Part shown: positions 7,674 through 13,904 of the stretch, in pieces
Layout: each line of letters begins with the position of its first letter
Position numbering within the stretch: position 1 is the first letter of the stretch
IMG/VR virus record: IMGVR_UViG_3300044737_000024
Span: 1 to 21,648 of that record
Origin: a virus
DNA: 21,648 nucleotides
Strand: one strand, 5' to 3'
Notes under the pieces: generated by a model
Databases searched by the model: none
Told to the model about the DNA's origin: nothing
What the model saw: the letters and a program-made list of their open reading frames with translations, nothing else
Made by a program: the position numbers and the translations under genes

Positions 7674-8234
7674 ATGGCCCTGGTGGTGTGTGACGGCTGT
7701 TCCACGCGGTACCCGCCGGATGTGGAGCGGTGCCCGCACTGCGGGTCGGGCACGGCGGTCGCGGAGGAAGTGGTGGAGCAGCGGCGGCCGTTGCTGCCGG
7801 TCCGGGTAGTGCAGTGCCGCAACCTGGACTGTCCAGCGGTGGGGATCACGCGGCGGGTGCCGTTGCGGAACGCCGGCCCGGGTGTGTTCGAGCGGCCGGT
7901 GTTGGTGTGCGCGCGGTGCCGGGCCCCGATGGCGGACGTCGAAACAAGCGAGGAGGACAGCATGGCGAAGACCACGGTCCACGGTGGACCGTCGAACGCG
8001 GACGACCCGGAGCAGGTCACCGACCCCGAGCAGGCGGAGCAGGTGGACGAGCCCGACGGCGGCGGCGAGGAGGAGGTCGCGGACCAGGCAGTCAACTACG
8101 AGTCGTGGACGGTGTCCCAACTCCAGGTCGAGCTTGCCGAGCGTGGCCTGTCGAGCACTGGGAAGAAAGCCGAGCTGCAACAGCGGCTCGTCGACGACGA
8201 CACTCAGAACCAGCCAGACCCCGAGATCGGGTGA
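7674..8234 (+). CDS. Double zinc-ribbon protein with C-terminal SAP-like domain
   Basis: 186 aa from ATG 7674, two bases after the upstream stop. Residues 1-86 hold two apparent zinc ribbons: CDGC...CPHC (C6, C9, C20, C23) and CRNLDC...CARC (C48, C53, C79, C82). Residues about 98-138 are an acidic Asp/Glu/Gln linker. Residues about 139-176 match a SAP/HeH-type helix-extended-loop-helix (ESWTVSQLQVELAERGLSS, then TGKKAELQQRL), a fold that often binds nucleic acid. In-frame ATG 7962 (M97), just after the second ribbon, has a consensus Shine-Dalgarno and could yield a separate 90-aa acidic SAP protein. The location among head genes suggests a capsid-associated or DNA-contacting role; that is inference. 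Confidence 0.8.
   Translation: MALVVCDGCSTRYPPDVERCPHCGSGTAVAEEVVEQRRPLLPVRVVQCRNLDCPAVGITRRVPLRNAGPGVFERPVLVCARCRAPMADVETSEEDSMAKTTVHGGPSNADDPEQVTDPEQAEQVDEPDGGGEEEVADQAVNYESWTVSQLQVELAERGLSSTGKKAELQQRLVDDDTQNQPDPEIG
7951..7956 (+). promoter_or_regulatory. Consensus internal ribosome binding site before in-frame ATG 7962
   Basis: AGGAGG with a 5-base gap to ATG 7962, inside the zinc-ribbon/SAP gene and in its frame. It is far better than the site in front of the gene's own start at 7674. It encodes Glu-Glu in an acidic stretch, so it may be coincidental; it may also drive a shorter SAP-only product. Confidence 0.5.
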
Positions 8235-8240
8235 CCCGCC

Positions 8241-8414
8241 ATGTCCTGGGAACAGCTGATCTCCATCCGGGAGGAACGCGTCGCGCTGTACCGGGAGGAA
8301 CGGTCCCGGCCGCCGGTCGCGTGCCCGAACGATGGTGAACCGCTGATCACCGGCCGCAACGGGCAGTTGCACTGCCCGTTCGATGGTTGGGAGCCGGACG
8401 GGACATGGCCCTGA
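8241..8414 (+). CDS. 57-aa two-Cys mini protein
   Basis: ATG 8241 to TGA 8412-8414, 57 codons. The N-terminal half is a charged helix (SWEQLISIREERVALYREER). The C-terminal half has a paired pattern ACPNDGEPL and LHCPFDGWEPDG: each Cys is followed by Pro and then an Asp-Gly, like half of a rubredoxin/zinc-ribbon hairpin. With only two Cys it would need another protomer or other ligands to bind a metal. Codon use is as GC3-rich as its neighbours, and it fits snugly between the SAP gene and the gap that follows. Tiny proteins with this pattern are familiar between head and connector genes in actinophages; the function is unknown. Confidence 0.7.
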   Translation: MSWEQLISIREERVALYREERSRPPVACPNDGEPLITGRNGQLHCPFDGWEPDGTWP

Positions 8415-8561
8415 GCAGGTGCGTGCTGGCGGCCGTTTAGGGGCAGGTCGCCAGCGCGCACCACCCACAACTGCTCCACCCAACAGAACACAGAGCTAGT
8501 TACCCGGGGTCACACCGTGTGTGGCCCCTAGGCCAGAAAGCAAGGCGAGGGGACCGGCGAG
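8415..8561 (+). promoter_or_regulatory. Intergenic region with two tandem hairpins and a ribosome site
   Basis: 147 bases with no convincing gene. Hairpin 1: GTGCGTGCTGGCG (8419-8431) with CGCCAGCGCGCAC (8449-8461), 13 pairs including one G-U, 17-base loop. Hairpin 2: GGGGTCACAC (8506-8515) with GTGTGGCCCC (8519-8528), 10 pairs including one G-U, 3-base loop. A GAGGGGA ribosome site (8547-8553) serves the next gene. No T-tract follows either hairpin. The region probably separates head and connector/tail transcription units or tunes their ratio; no clear promoter is visible. Confidence 0.55.
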
Positions 8562-9608
8562 ATGGGTTACTTCCTGACCACCAGGGAGGAGGTGAAAACC
8601 TCCCTGGATATCCGTGAGACCGCGCGCGCGAACGCGCAGGTCGACCGCCTGAACGCGGCGGCGACCGATTCGGTTGAGGGGCTGTTGAAGCGGTCGTTCG
8701 CTCCGGTCCTGGATACCCGGACGTTCGACTGGCCGGATGAACAGTCGCGCGGGGTGGTGCCGTGGCGGATCTGGTTGAACCAGAACACGATGATCTCCCT
8801 GGTCAGCGCTTCCTCGGGTGGTGTCACCATCCCCACCCAGAACGTGTTGCTGCGCCCGGACTGGGGGCCGCCGTTCACGCGGGTCGAGCTGGACCGGTCG
8901 TCGAGTGCGGCGTTCAGCGGCGGGGCGACGCCGCAGCGGGCGGTGTCGTTCACCGCGCTGTGGGGCGACCGGGACGACTCGGCGACCGCGGGGGCGTTGG
9001 CCGCCGCGGTGGTCTCGACCACGGCCATCACGGTCACCGTCACGAACGCCGCGCTGATCGGTGTGGGTCAGCTGCTGCGGGTGGACGACGAGCGGATGAC
9101 GGTGACCGACCGGTCCTCTGTGGCGACGGGAACCACGCTGGTGGGGGCGCTCACGGCCAGCTCGGCGAACACCAGCGTGCCGGTGGTGTCGGGCGCGGCG
9201 GTGAACGTGGGTGAGGTGGTGACGTTGGGGTCCGAGCGGATGATGGTCGACGACGTCACCGGGAACACGCTGGTGGTGCGGCGCGCGTTCGACGGGTCCG
9301 TGCTGGCGCAACACTCGAACGGGGCCGTGGTGTACGCCCCCCGCTTGTTGACGGTTCAACGAGGCGCGGGGGGGACCGCCGCCGCCACCCACATCACCGC
9401 CACCCCCATCACGAAATGGGTCCCTCGAGGGCTGCTGTCCCAACTGGCACGCGCCTACATCATGGTGGGGATCCAGGACGAGGCCGCCGGGTACGCGCGG
9501 ATCGCCGGCGCGGAAGGCGCCGCCGCGAAGCTCGGCGACCGCCTGCACGTCCTGGAAGAACGCGCGCTCGCCACGCTCGGCCGGCTGGCCCGGTTCCGGA
9601 CGGTGTGA
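8562..9608 (+). CDS. Head-tail connector protein with duplicated beta insert
   Basis: 348 aa from ATG 8562. The helical ends look like a gp6/gp15-type connector: LTTREEVKTSLDIRETARAN through LLKRSFAPVLDTRTFDWP at the start, and WVPRGLLSQLARAYIMVGIQ with a long C-terminal helix at the end. The middle (about 150-262) is an insert containing two copies of a beta module: VGQLLRVDDERMTVTDRSS (168-186) and VGEVVTLGSERMMVDDVTG (216-234), the second followed by LVVRRAFDGSVLAQHSNGA. This makes it longer than simple connectors. It probably forms the ring beneath the portal. The connector call is from position and the helical ends; the module duplication is seen directly. Confidence 0.75.
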   Translation: MGYFLTTREEVKTSLDIRETARANAQVDRLNAAATDSVEGLLKRSFAPVLDTRTFDWPDEQSRGVVPWRIWLNQNTMISLVSASSGGVTIPTQNVLLRPDWGPPFTRVELDRSSSAAFSGGATPQRAVSFTALWGDRDDSATAGALAAAVVSTTAITVTVTNAALIGVGQLLRVDDERMTVTDRSSVATGTTLVGALTASSANTSVPVVSGAAVNVGEVVTLGSERMMVDDVTGNTLVVRRAFDGSVLAQHSNGAVVYAPRLLTVQRGAGGTAAATHITATPITKWVPRGLLSQLARAYIMVGIQDEAAGYARIAGAEGAAAKLGDRLHVLEERALATLGRLARFRTV

Positions 9609-9609
9609 C

Positions 9610-10002
9610 GTGTACACCATCGAGATCGAGACCACCGGGCCCCTGTTCGACGGCCAGTGGCAGCCAGCCATGGACGATTTCCGCACCGAAGCCGTTCAGG
9701 AAGTCGGCGCGCAGGCGCTCGCGAACTGGCACACCTTCCTCGACGCCTCCATCCGCAACCCCACCCCCTACTACGAAACCCAGCTGGTCAGCGAACTGGT
9801 CACCGCTGACCTGGACATCGTGTCGGACCGGGGCATCATCTACGGCCCCTGGCTCGAGGGCACCGGCAGCCGCAACGAAACCACCCGGTTCAAGGGCTAC
9901 GCGTCCGCCCGCAAGGCCACACAGCAGCTCGAAGGGCAGATCGACCAGGTCCTGATCCCCGTGGTGGCCCGCCTCACCCGACGGTTGAACGGGGAGGGCT
10001 GA
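9610..10002 (+). CDS. Tail completion / head-closure protein, HK97 gp10-like
   Basis: 130 aa from GTG 9610, one base after the connector stop. After an N-terminal beta hairpin (YTIEIETTGPLFDGQW) there are helices, then the diagnostic stretch IIYGPWLEGTGSRNETTRF (residues 76-94) followed by KGYASARKATQQLEG and a C-terminal amphipathic helix. This YGPWLEG-SRN-RFKGY pattern occurs in actinophage proteins placed between connector and tail terminator. It is expected to form the ring that joins head to tail. No in-frame ATG exists upstream, so the GTG is the best start. Confidence 0.75.
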   Translation: MYTIEIETTGPLFDGQWQPAMDDFRTEAVQEVGAQALANWHTFLDASIRNPTPYYETQLVSELVTADLDIVSDRGIIYGPWLEGTGSRNETTRFKGYASARKATQQLEGQIDQVLIPVVARLTRRLNGEG

Positions 10003-10005
10003 GCT

Positions 10006-11247
10006 ATGGCTGTGGGCTGGAACGGACCCGACCCGATCGCCGATGCCGACGCGACCGCGTACGAGCTGGGCACCGAGTACCTGGTCAACACCGACATCAC
10101 GATCACCGGTGTCCGGATCTGGGCGGACGTCTCCGAGATCAACCTGGCCGGGCGGACCGCGACGATCTGGACCACCGGCGCTGGTGTGCTGGCCACGGTC
10201 AGCCTGCCCACCGACCTGCCCACCGGGTGGACCGTATTTCCCCTCACGGTGCCGTTGACGCGCACCGCCGGTTCACACCTGGTCGTGTCCTACGGCACGG
10301 GCGGCAACGAGGGCGCCGCGGTCCACGCCCTGGATGGCGATGTGGTGTCGGCGGACGGCGCGGTGACCGCGCTGTCGGCCGGCAACGCGACCGGTGGCCG
10401 CAACGGCCGGTTCCACGTCGGGGCCGGGGTGTTCCCCACCGCCGGGAACAACGGCAACGCATTCTACGGCGCCGACATTTCCTACACGGTGGGGATCGGC
10501 GGGAACACCCCGCCGGTCGTGACCGGTGTGGACCTGGTGGACGTCGACGGGACAGTGACCGCGACCGCGCATGTGACCGATGTGGACACCCTGGTCGGGT
10601 CGAGCATCCGGTTCGACTGGGGCGACGGGTCGTCCGTGTCGGCGGTCAACTGGCCGACCGTCACCACCACCCACACCTACAGCGCGTCCGGGCTGTACGC
10701 GGTGTTGGTGTCGTGCACCGACGCGGACAGCGCGGTCGGGTACCGGGCCGGCGCGGTCGAGGTGACCGTACCCCCCGATCTCCCGGATGACGGGTTCGAC
10801 ATCGTGGCGATCCTGGACGCGATCACCTCACACGCCGCCGCACTGGGGCCGTTCGAAGCGGTGGTGACCCATGAGCCGAAGGCGGCGACCGCTGGCGGGT
10901 TGACGGGCGCGGTGTGGGTGAACCAAATCGATCTGGTTCCCACGTTTTCCGGTTTGGCTGAGTCGGCGGTGCGGGTCCAGTTCGTGCTTCGCCTGTACGA
11001 CAACATGTTGCGGGAACCACAGGACTCGATCGACCCGGACATGACCCGCGTCGTCAACGACCTTTTCGTTGCCTACCACCAGGACTTCACCCTCAACGGT
11101 GTGGTCACGGAAATTGACCTTCTCGGTTCCTACGGTGAGGGCCTGTATGTGCGGTCCGGATATATCAGGCAGGACAACAAGTTGATGCGTGCGATGTCCA
11201 TCTACCTACCGGTGATCGTCGCGGCGGCGTTCACCCAACACGACTAG
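10006..11247 (+). CDS. Tail terminator with N-terminal DUF4082-like and PKD-like domains
   Basis: 413 aa from ATG 10006 (GGGGAGGG at 9990-9997). Residues about 10-163 follow the DUF4082 pattern: ELGTEYLVNTDITITGVRIW, ATIWTTGAGVLATVSL, TGWTVFPLTVPL, AGSHLVVSYGTGG, and closing strand NAFYGADISYT. Residues about 168-256 are PKD-like: RFDWGDGSS (202-210) and THTYSASGLYAVLVSCTDAD (222-241). Residues about 260-413 match actinophage tail terminators, which normally make up the whole ~140-150 aa protein: DIVAILDAITSHAAALGPFE, VTHEPKAA, RLYDNMLREPQDSIDPDM, and IRQDNKLMRAMSIYLPVIV. No stop, frameshift or internal ribosome site separates the parts, so a single polypeptide is likely. DUF4082 and PKD domains are usual on extracellular carbohydrate-related proteins, so the tail neck may carry host-surface-binding decorations. 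Confidence 0.8.
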   Translation: MAVGWNGPDPIADADATAYELGTEYLVNTDITITGVRIWADVSEINLAGRTATIWTTGAGVLATVSLPTDLPTGWTVFPLTVPLTRTAGSHLVVSYGTGGNEGAAVHALDGDVVSADGAVTALSAGNATGGRNGRFHVGAGVFPTAGNNGNAFYGADISYTVGIGGNTPPVVTGVDLVDVDGTVTATAHVTDVDTLVGSSIRFDWGDGSSVSAVNWPTVTTTHTYSASGLYAVLVSCTDADSAVGYRAGAVEVTVPPDLPDDGFDIVAILDAITSHAAALGPFEAVVTHEPKAATAGGLTGAVWVNQIDLVPTFSGLAESAVRVQFVLRLYDNMLREPQDSIDPDMTRVVNDLFVAYHQDFTLNGVVTEIDLLGSYGEGLYVRSGYIRQDNKLMRAMSIYLPVIVAAAFTQHD

Positions 11248-11257
11248 GAGTACCGCT

Positions 11258-11494
11258 GTGACCGCGTTCGCTGACAGGCACCCGGGTGTGCGGCATTTCG
11301 AACCACTGTTCGCCACCGAGCACCTCCCGCCGCACCTGGCGGAGATCTCCAACCAGTTCCGGGACGTCGCCGAGTCGATGGTGGAGCACTTCCCGACCGA
11401 CGGCCCCGAGTTGACGACTGGGCTGCGGAAGCTGTTGGAAGCGAAGGATTGTTTCGTGCGGCACGCGGTGATCACCGCGACCAAGGGGGGATGA
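11258..11494 (+). CDS. Acb2-like helical-hairpin protein, candidate cyclic-nucleotide sponge
   Basis: 78 aa from GTG 11258, with AGGAG at 11246-11250 overlapping the terminator stop. It is predicted to be two helices joined by a short turn: LPPHLAEISNQFRDVAESMV (23-42), a FPTDGPELT turn, then GLRKLLEAKDCFVRHAVI (55-72). The pattern of a helix, a Pro/Asp turn ending in E-L-T, and a second helix R-K-x-x-E-A-x-x-x-x-x-x-A resembles small actinophage proteins placed in the Acb2/Tad1-like family. Acb2 hexamers trap cyclic nucleotides made by CBASS defence. Alignment is by eye and remote. The alternative is an ordinary tail-assembly accessory protein, since it sits between terminator and tube genes. 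Confidence 0.6.
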   Translation: MTAFADRHPGVRHFEPLFATEHLPPHLAEISNQFRDVAESMVEHFPTDGPELTTGLRKLLEAKDCFVRHAVITATKGG

Positions 11495-11497
11495 CCA

Positions 11498-11746
11498 GTG
11501 TCGAAGTTCGCGCGCCCCAACAAGGCGCTGATCGACGCCCTGGTCCGCGCGCGGATCGTCGACGACCCGAACCAGGTCCGTCGGGTCCTGATCGACATCC
11601 AGGGCGGCCAGCCACCAGCCATCTATATCGAGAAGTTCGGGGACGCGGACCGTATCGCCCAGGCGATCGCGGACGGGTTCGGCCCGGACGACTTCCTGGG
11701 CGAACCGGGTGACGAGCCGCTGCAACCGGTCAATAAGGAGGTGTAG
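11498..11746 (+). CDS. 82-aa conserved-type actinophage protein, unknown function
   Basis: 82 aa from GTG 11498, after a GGGGGG ribosome site at 11485-11490 and 3 bases past the upstream stop. Small alpha/beta protein: a basic helix (PNKALIDALVRARIV), a strand with DPNQVRRVLIDIQGGQPPAIYIE, then an acidic C-terminal half (DADRIAQAIADGFGPDDFL). No Cys, membrane segment or active-site motif. It pairs with the Acb2-like gene upstream, an arrangement I associate with other actinophages. Function is not assigned; the 3' end contains the strong ribosome site of the tail tube gene. Confidence 0.7.
   Translation: MSKFARPNKALIDALVRARIVDDPNQVRRVLIDIQGGQPPAIYIEKFGDADRIAQAIADGFGPDDFLGEPGDEPLQPVNKEV
11735..11742 (+). 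promoter_or_regulatory. Very strong ribosome site for the first tail-tube gene
   Basis: AAGGAGGT with a 7-base gap to ATG 11750, overlapping the end of the preceding gene. Along with the tape-measure site it is the closest to consensus in the window, in line with the need for many tail-tube copies. Confidence 0.75.
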
Positions 11747-11749
11747 GCC

Positions 11750-12496
11750 ATGTCCAAAGAGTCCGGTCTCGGCAACGCCCTGTACATCAACGGGATCGAC
11801 GTGTCCGGTGAGGCACGCAACTGGGACGTCACCAGCCCCATGCAGATGCTGGACGTCACCGGGCTGCGGAAACTCGCCAACGAACGGATCACCGGGCAAC
11901 GCAGCGGGACGTTCAAGTGGAACAGCCACTTCGACCCACTGTCCACCGGGTACCTGGCGCTGTCGGCGTTGCCCTACACGGACGCGGTCGTCACCCTCAT
12001 GCACCGGGAAACCCTGGCCGCACCGGCGGTGAACCTGGTCACTAAGGAAATCAGCTATGACCCGACCCGGGACGACAAGGGTCAAGTGATCTTCGGAGTT
12101 GAGGAGCAAACCAACGCGTCCTGGTCGGACTGGGGAGTGTTGGCGACCCCGGCGAAGCGGGTCGACACCGCCGCCACCAACGGTGCTGGGGTCGACCACG
12201 GCGCCGCGCCACTCCTCGCGGTCGGGTTGCAGGCATACCTACACATCCATGCGTTCACCGGCACCAACATCACCGTCAAACTCCAGCACTCCGACGACGA
12301 CGCGGTGGGCGACCCATACGCGGACGTCACCGCCGGTGGGTTCACCGCTGTCACCGCCGCGCCCGGCGGGCAGATGCTGTCCACCAGCCGGACGTTGCAG
12401 ATCAAACGGTGGATCCGGGTGGTCACCACCGGGACGTTCACCACGTGCACGTTCAGTGTCGCGGTCGTCGTGAACGACACGACGGTGGCGCTGTGA
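11750..12496 (+). CDS. Major tail (tube) protein A with C-terminal domain
   Basis: 248 aa from ATG 11750. Residues 1 to about 140 look like a tail-tube domain: GNALYINGIDVSGEARNWDV (8-27), DVTGLRKLANERI (35-47), GTFKWNSHFDP (53-63), then a long strand/loop segment. The tail about 150-248 is a second beta domain (AYLHIHAFTGTNITVKLQHS, LQIKRWIRVVTTGTFTTCTF), like the Ig-like or carbohydrate-binding extensions on many tail-tube proteins. The related shorter protein at 12969 shares the DVTGL.K.ANER motif. The strong ribosome site and position between terminator and chaperone support the tube role. I cannot tell which of the two forms the tube. Confidence 0.8.
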   Translation: MSKESGLGNALYINGIDVSGEARNWDVTSPMQMLDVTGLRKLANERITGQRSGTFKWNSHFDPLSTGYLALSALPYTDAVVTLMHRETLAAPAVNLVTKEISYDPTRDDKGQVIFGVEEQTNASWSDWGVLATPAKRVDTAATNGAGVDHGAAPLLAVGLQAYLHIHAFTGTNITVKLQHSDDDAVGDPYADVTAGGFTAVTAAPGGQMLSTSRTLQIKRWIRVVTTGTFTTCTFSVAVVVNDTTVAL

Positions 12497-12960
12497 ACGC
12501 CCTATCGCCGGCGCTACCGCCGGAACTGCGCCGCACGTTCGAAGTGGACCGGCCGGTGGCCACGCACTGGCGCGTCGTCGACTGCGCGACCGCCGCCCCG
12601 TACGGGGACTGCCCGCACTACGCGGACGGGTTCGACCTCGAGTTCAACCCCGCCCGCCCGGACCTGGACGACATCCGGGCCGGGTTGCGGGCGGGCAGGT
12701 ACCGGTGGGTCGAAGCACCGGCGATACGGACCCCCGGGTTCGTGGGGTTCTACTTCCCTGCGGAGCAACGGTGTTTGCGGTCGCGGAAACCGGGGTTCCA
12801 ACACGTCGTTCCCCGCGACCGGCCGCCCAGGCTGCGGGTGTACCGCGGTGACTGGCGTGCGGACCTGGGCACGGAGGTCACGCACACGCGGCCGGAGGAC
12901 TTCGCGGAGCACCTGTGGGAAACGGTCGACTCGCTGCAAACCAAGTACAAGGAAGGGTGA
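12493..12960 (+). CDS. Cys/His-rich protein between the two tail-tube genes
   Basis: 155 aa from GTG 12493, whose last two bases overlap the stop of the upstream gene (GTGA 12493-12496). Visible potential metal ligands: C31, C40, H42 in DCATAAPYGDCPHY, then C94 in EQRCLRSRK and H104 in GFQHVV, with H131 and H140 near the end. The HWRVVDC...DCPHY...Q-C-...H pattern recurs in actinophage proteins of this size near tail genes, and their role is unknown. Ends in RGDWRADLGTEVTHTRPEDF and a helical tail. The open frame extends left to 12409 but that part overlaps the tail gene, so the coupled GTG is preferred. Possibly a zinc-binding tail assembly factor; this is inference only. Confidence 0.75.
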   Translation: MNALSPALPPELRRTFEVDRPVATHWRVVDCATAAPYGDCPHYADGFDLEFNPARPDLDDIRAGLRAGRYRWVEAPAIRTPGFVGFYFPAEQRCLRSRKPGFQHVVPRDRPPRLRVYRGDWRADLGTEVTHTRPEDFAEHLWETVDSLQTKYKEG

Positions 12961-12968
12961 TGATCTAG

Positions 12969-13376
12969 ATGGCGAAGATCAACGGTCTGGGATTGACGGC
13001 GTTCAACATCGACGACAGCGGTGGCACGCCAAGGGATGTGCGCAACGACCTGGGCAACTTCGGGATCTCCACGCCCCGCGCCGTGCAGGACGTCACTGGT
13101 CTGGACAAGTCCGCGAACGAACGGCTGCTGCTGCTCGCCGACTACGCCCTGGACACCTCTGGGTTCTTCAACCCCACCGCCACGAAGTTGCACGACGTGG
13201 GTAAGACGATCTCGTCGACGTCGGTGGCTCGGACCGTGGGGATCACGTTCGGTGGCGTCAGCCTCAACGCCGAGATGTACGGGACCGACTACCAGGTGAC
13301 GCGTGCGGAAGGCGGCGCCTTGACCTGCAAGATCCCGTGGGTCCTCGCCGACGGCACTGTCCCCACTTGGTCCTGA
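12969..13376 (+). CDS. Tail-tube-like protein B (paralogue of the 11750 product)
   Basis: 135 aa from ATG 12969 (AAGGAAGGG at 12949-12957). It is the length of a bare tail-tube domain. DVTGLDKSANERL (41-53) corresponds to DVTGLRKLANERI in the first tube protein, and each is followed by a G-[FT]-[FK]-x-NP/DP segment (SGFFNPT here, GTFKWNSHFDP there). It lacks the C-terminal domain. Its strands (VARTVGITFGGVSLNAEMYG and TCKIPWVLADG) match a small beta-barrel. It is directly before the tail chaperone, the usual place of a tail-tube gene. It could be the main tube subunit, with the other carrying decorations, or a minor variant. Confidence 0.75.
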   Translation: MAKINGLGLTAFNIDDSGGTPRDVRNDLGNFGISTPRAVQDVTGLDKSANERLLLLADYALDTSGFFNPTATKLHDVGKTISSTSVARTVGITFGGVSLNAEMYGTDYQVTRAEGGALTCKIPWVLADGTVPTWS

Positions 13377-13377
13377 C

Positions 13378-13896
13378 GTGGGGTTCCAACGACTGACCGC
13401 GTTCCATGACCTGGAGATCGGCGGCGAGTTCGCGGGTCTCCAGGTCCGGGTACGGCACATCTCCGGGGAGGGCCTGGTCGCCTACGCCGGGCTCGAGCCG
13501 CTGCCCACCCACACCGATCCGTTCTCGGTGTTGCCGCTGTGGGCGGAGTTCGTCGACTCCTGGAACTTGATGGACGGGGACGGGCGGGCGATCCCACCGA
13601 CGGGCGCCGCTCTGATGGGTCAGGACCCGGAGTTCATCCGGGGGGTGCTCGGCGCGTATCTGGTGACGCTGGACCAGCCGTACCCGTCGACGGTGGCGCC
13701 GGTGGTGGCGTGGGCACCGCCCGTGGACCCAGCACAGCAGGTGTTGGAACCGGTGAGCAGCGCCGCGGTGATCAGCGACGCGCCCGATGCGGAGGACATG
13801 GACATCCCCGCCGCGCCCGGCCCGGACCTGTCGCACCTGGAGATGTACCTGCACGACGCGGCGCCCATCCAGGCCCCGCAGCCTGTCCCAGCATAA
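13378..13896 (+). CDS. Tail assembly chaperone (lambda gpG-like position)
   Basis: 172 aa from GTG 13378, one base past the upstream stop. The N-terminal part fits actinophage chaperones: FHDLEIGGEFAGLQVRV (9-25), then helix with LPLWAEFVDSWNLMDGDGRA (52-71) containing the typical WNL-x-D-x-x-G segment, then DPEFIRGVLGAYLVTLDQ. The C-terminal third is acidic and Ala/Pro-rich. Its place just before the tape measure is that of gpG/gpT-type chaperones, which coat the tape measure during assembly. Usually a frameshift joins a second reading frame; here the stop lies 13 bases before the tape measure start and no second open frame looks protein-like. Confidence 0.7.
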   Translation: MGFQRLTAFHDLEIGGEFAGLQVRVRHISGEGLVAYAGLEPLPTHTDPFSVLPLWAEFVDSWNLMDGDGRAIPPTGAALMGQDPEFIRGVLGAYLVTLDQPYPSTVAPVVAWAPPVDPAQQVLEPVSSAAVISDAPDAEDMDIPAAPGPDLSHLEMYLHDAAPIQAPQPVPA

Positions 13897-13904
13897 GGAG
13901 GAGG
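13895..13904 (+). promoter_or_regulatory. Ribosome site fixing the tape measure start at GTG 13910
   Basis: AAGGAGGAGG contains two overlapping AGGAGG cores. The gap to GTG 13910 is 5 or 8 bases. The in-frame GTG at 13904 is too close to be used, and the longer open frame from 13787 lies inside the chaperone gene. The start at 13910 is therefore preferred. Confidence 0.75.

Noticed and set aside
8419-8499. Short GTG-started open frame in the hairpin region
   Set aside because: About 26 codons, no ribosome site, and its sequence is explained by the two arms of the first hairpin.
8496-9686. 396-codon minus-strand open frame opposite the connector gene
   Set aside because: It is a high-GC shadow: composition is dominated by Arg/Gly/His/Pro, no domain pattern, no ribosome site, and the plus-strand gene has clear protein character and GC3 bias.
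10780-10810. Internal start that would separate the tail terminator from its DUF4082/PKD part
   Set aside because: The only nearby in-frame start-type codon is GTG at about 10804, without a Shine-Dalgarno and inside the first terminator helix; the nearby ATG is out of frame.
11231-12199. 322-codon minus-strand open frame across four plus-strand genes
   Set aside because: It crosses several well-supported plus-strand genes with their own ribosome sites and has no recognisable domain.
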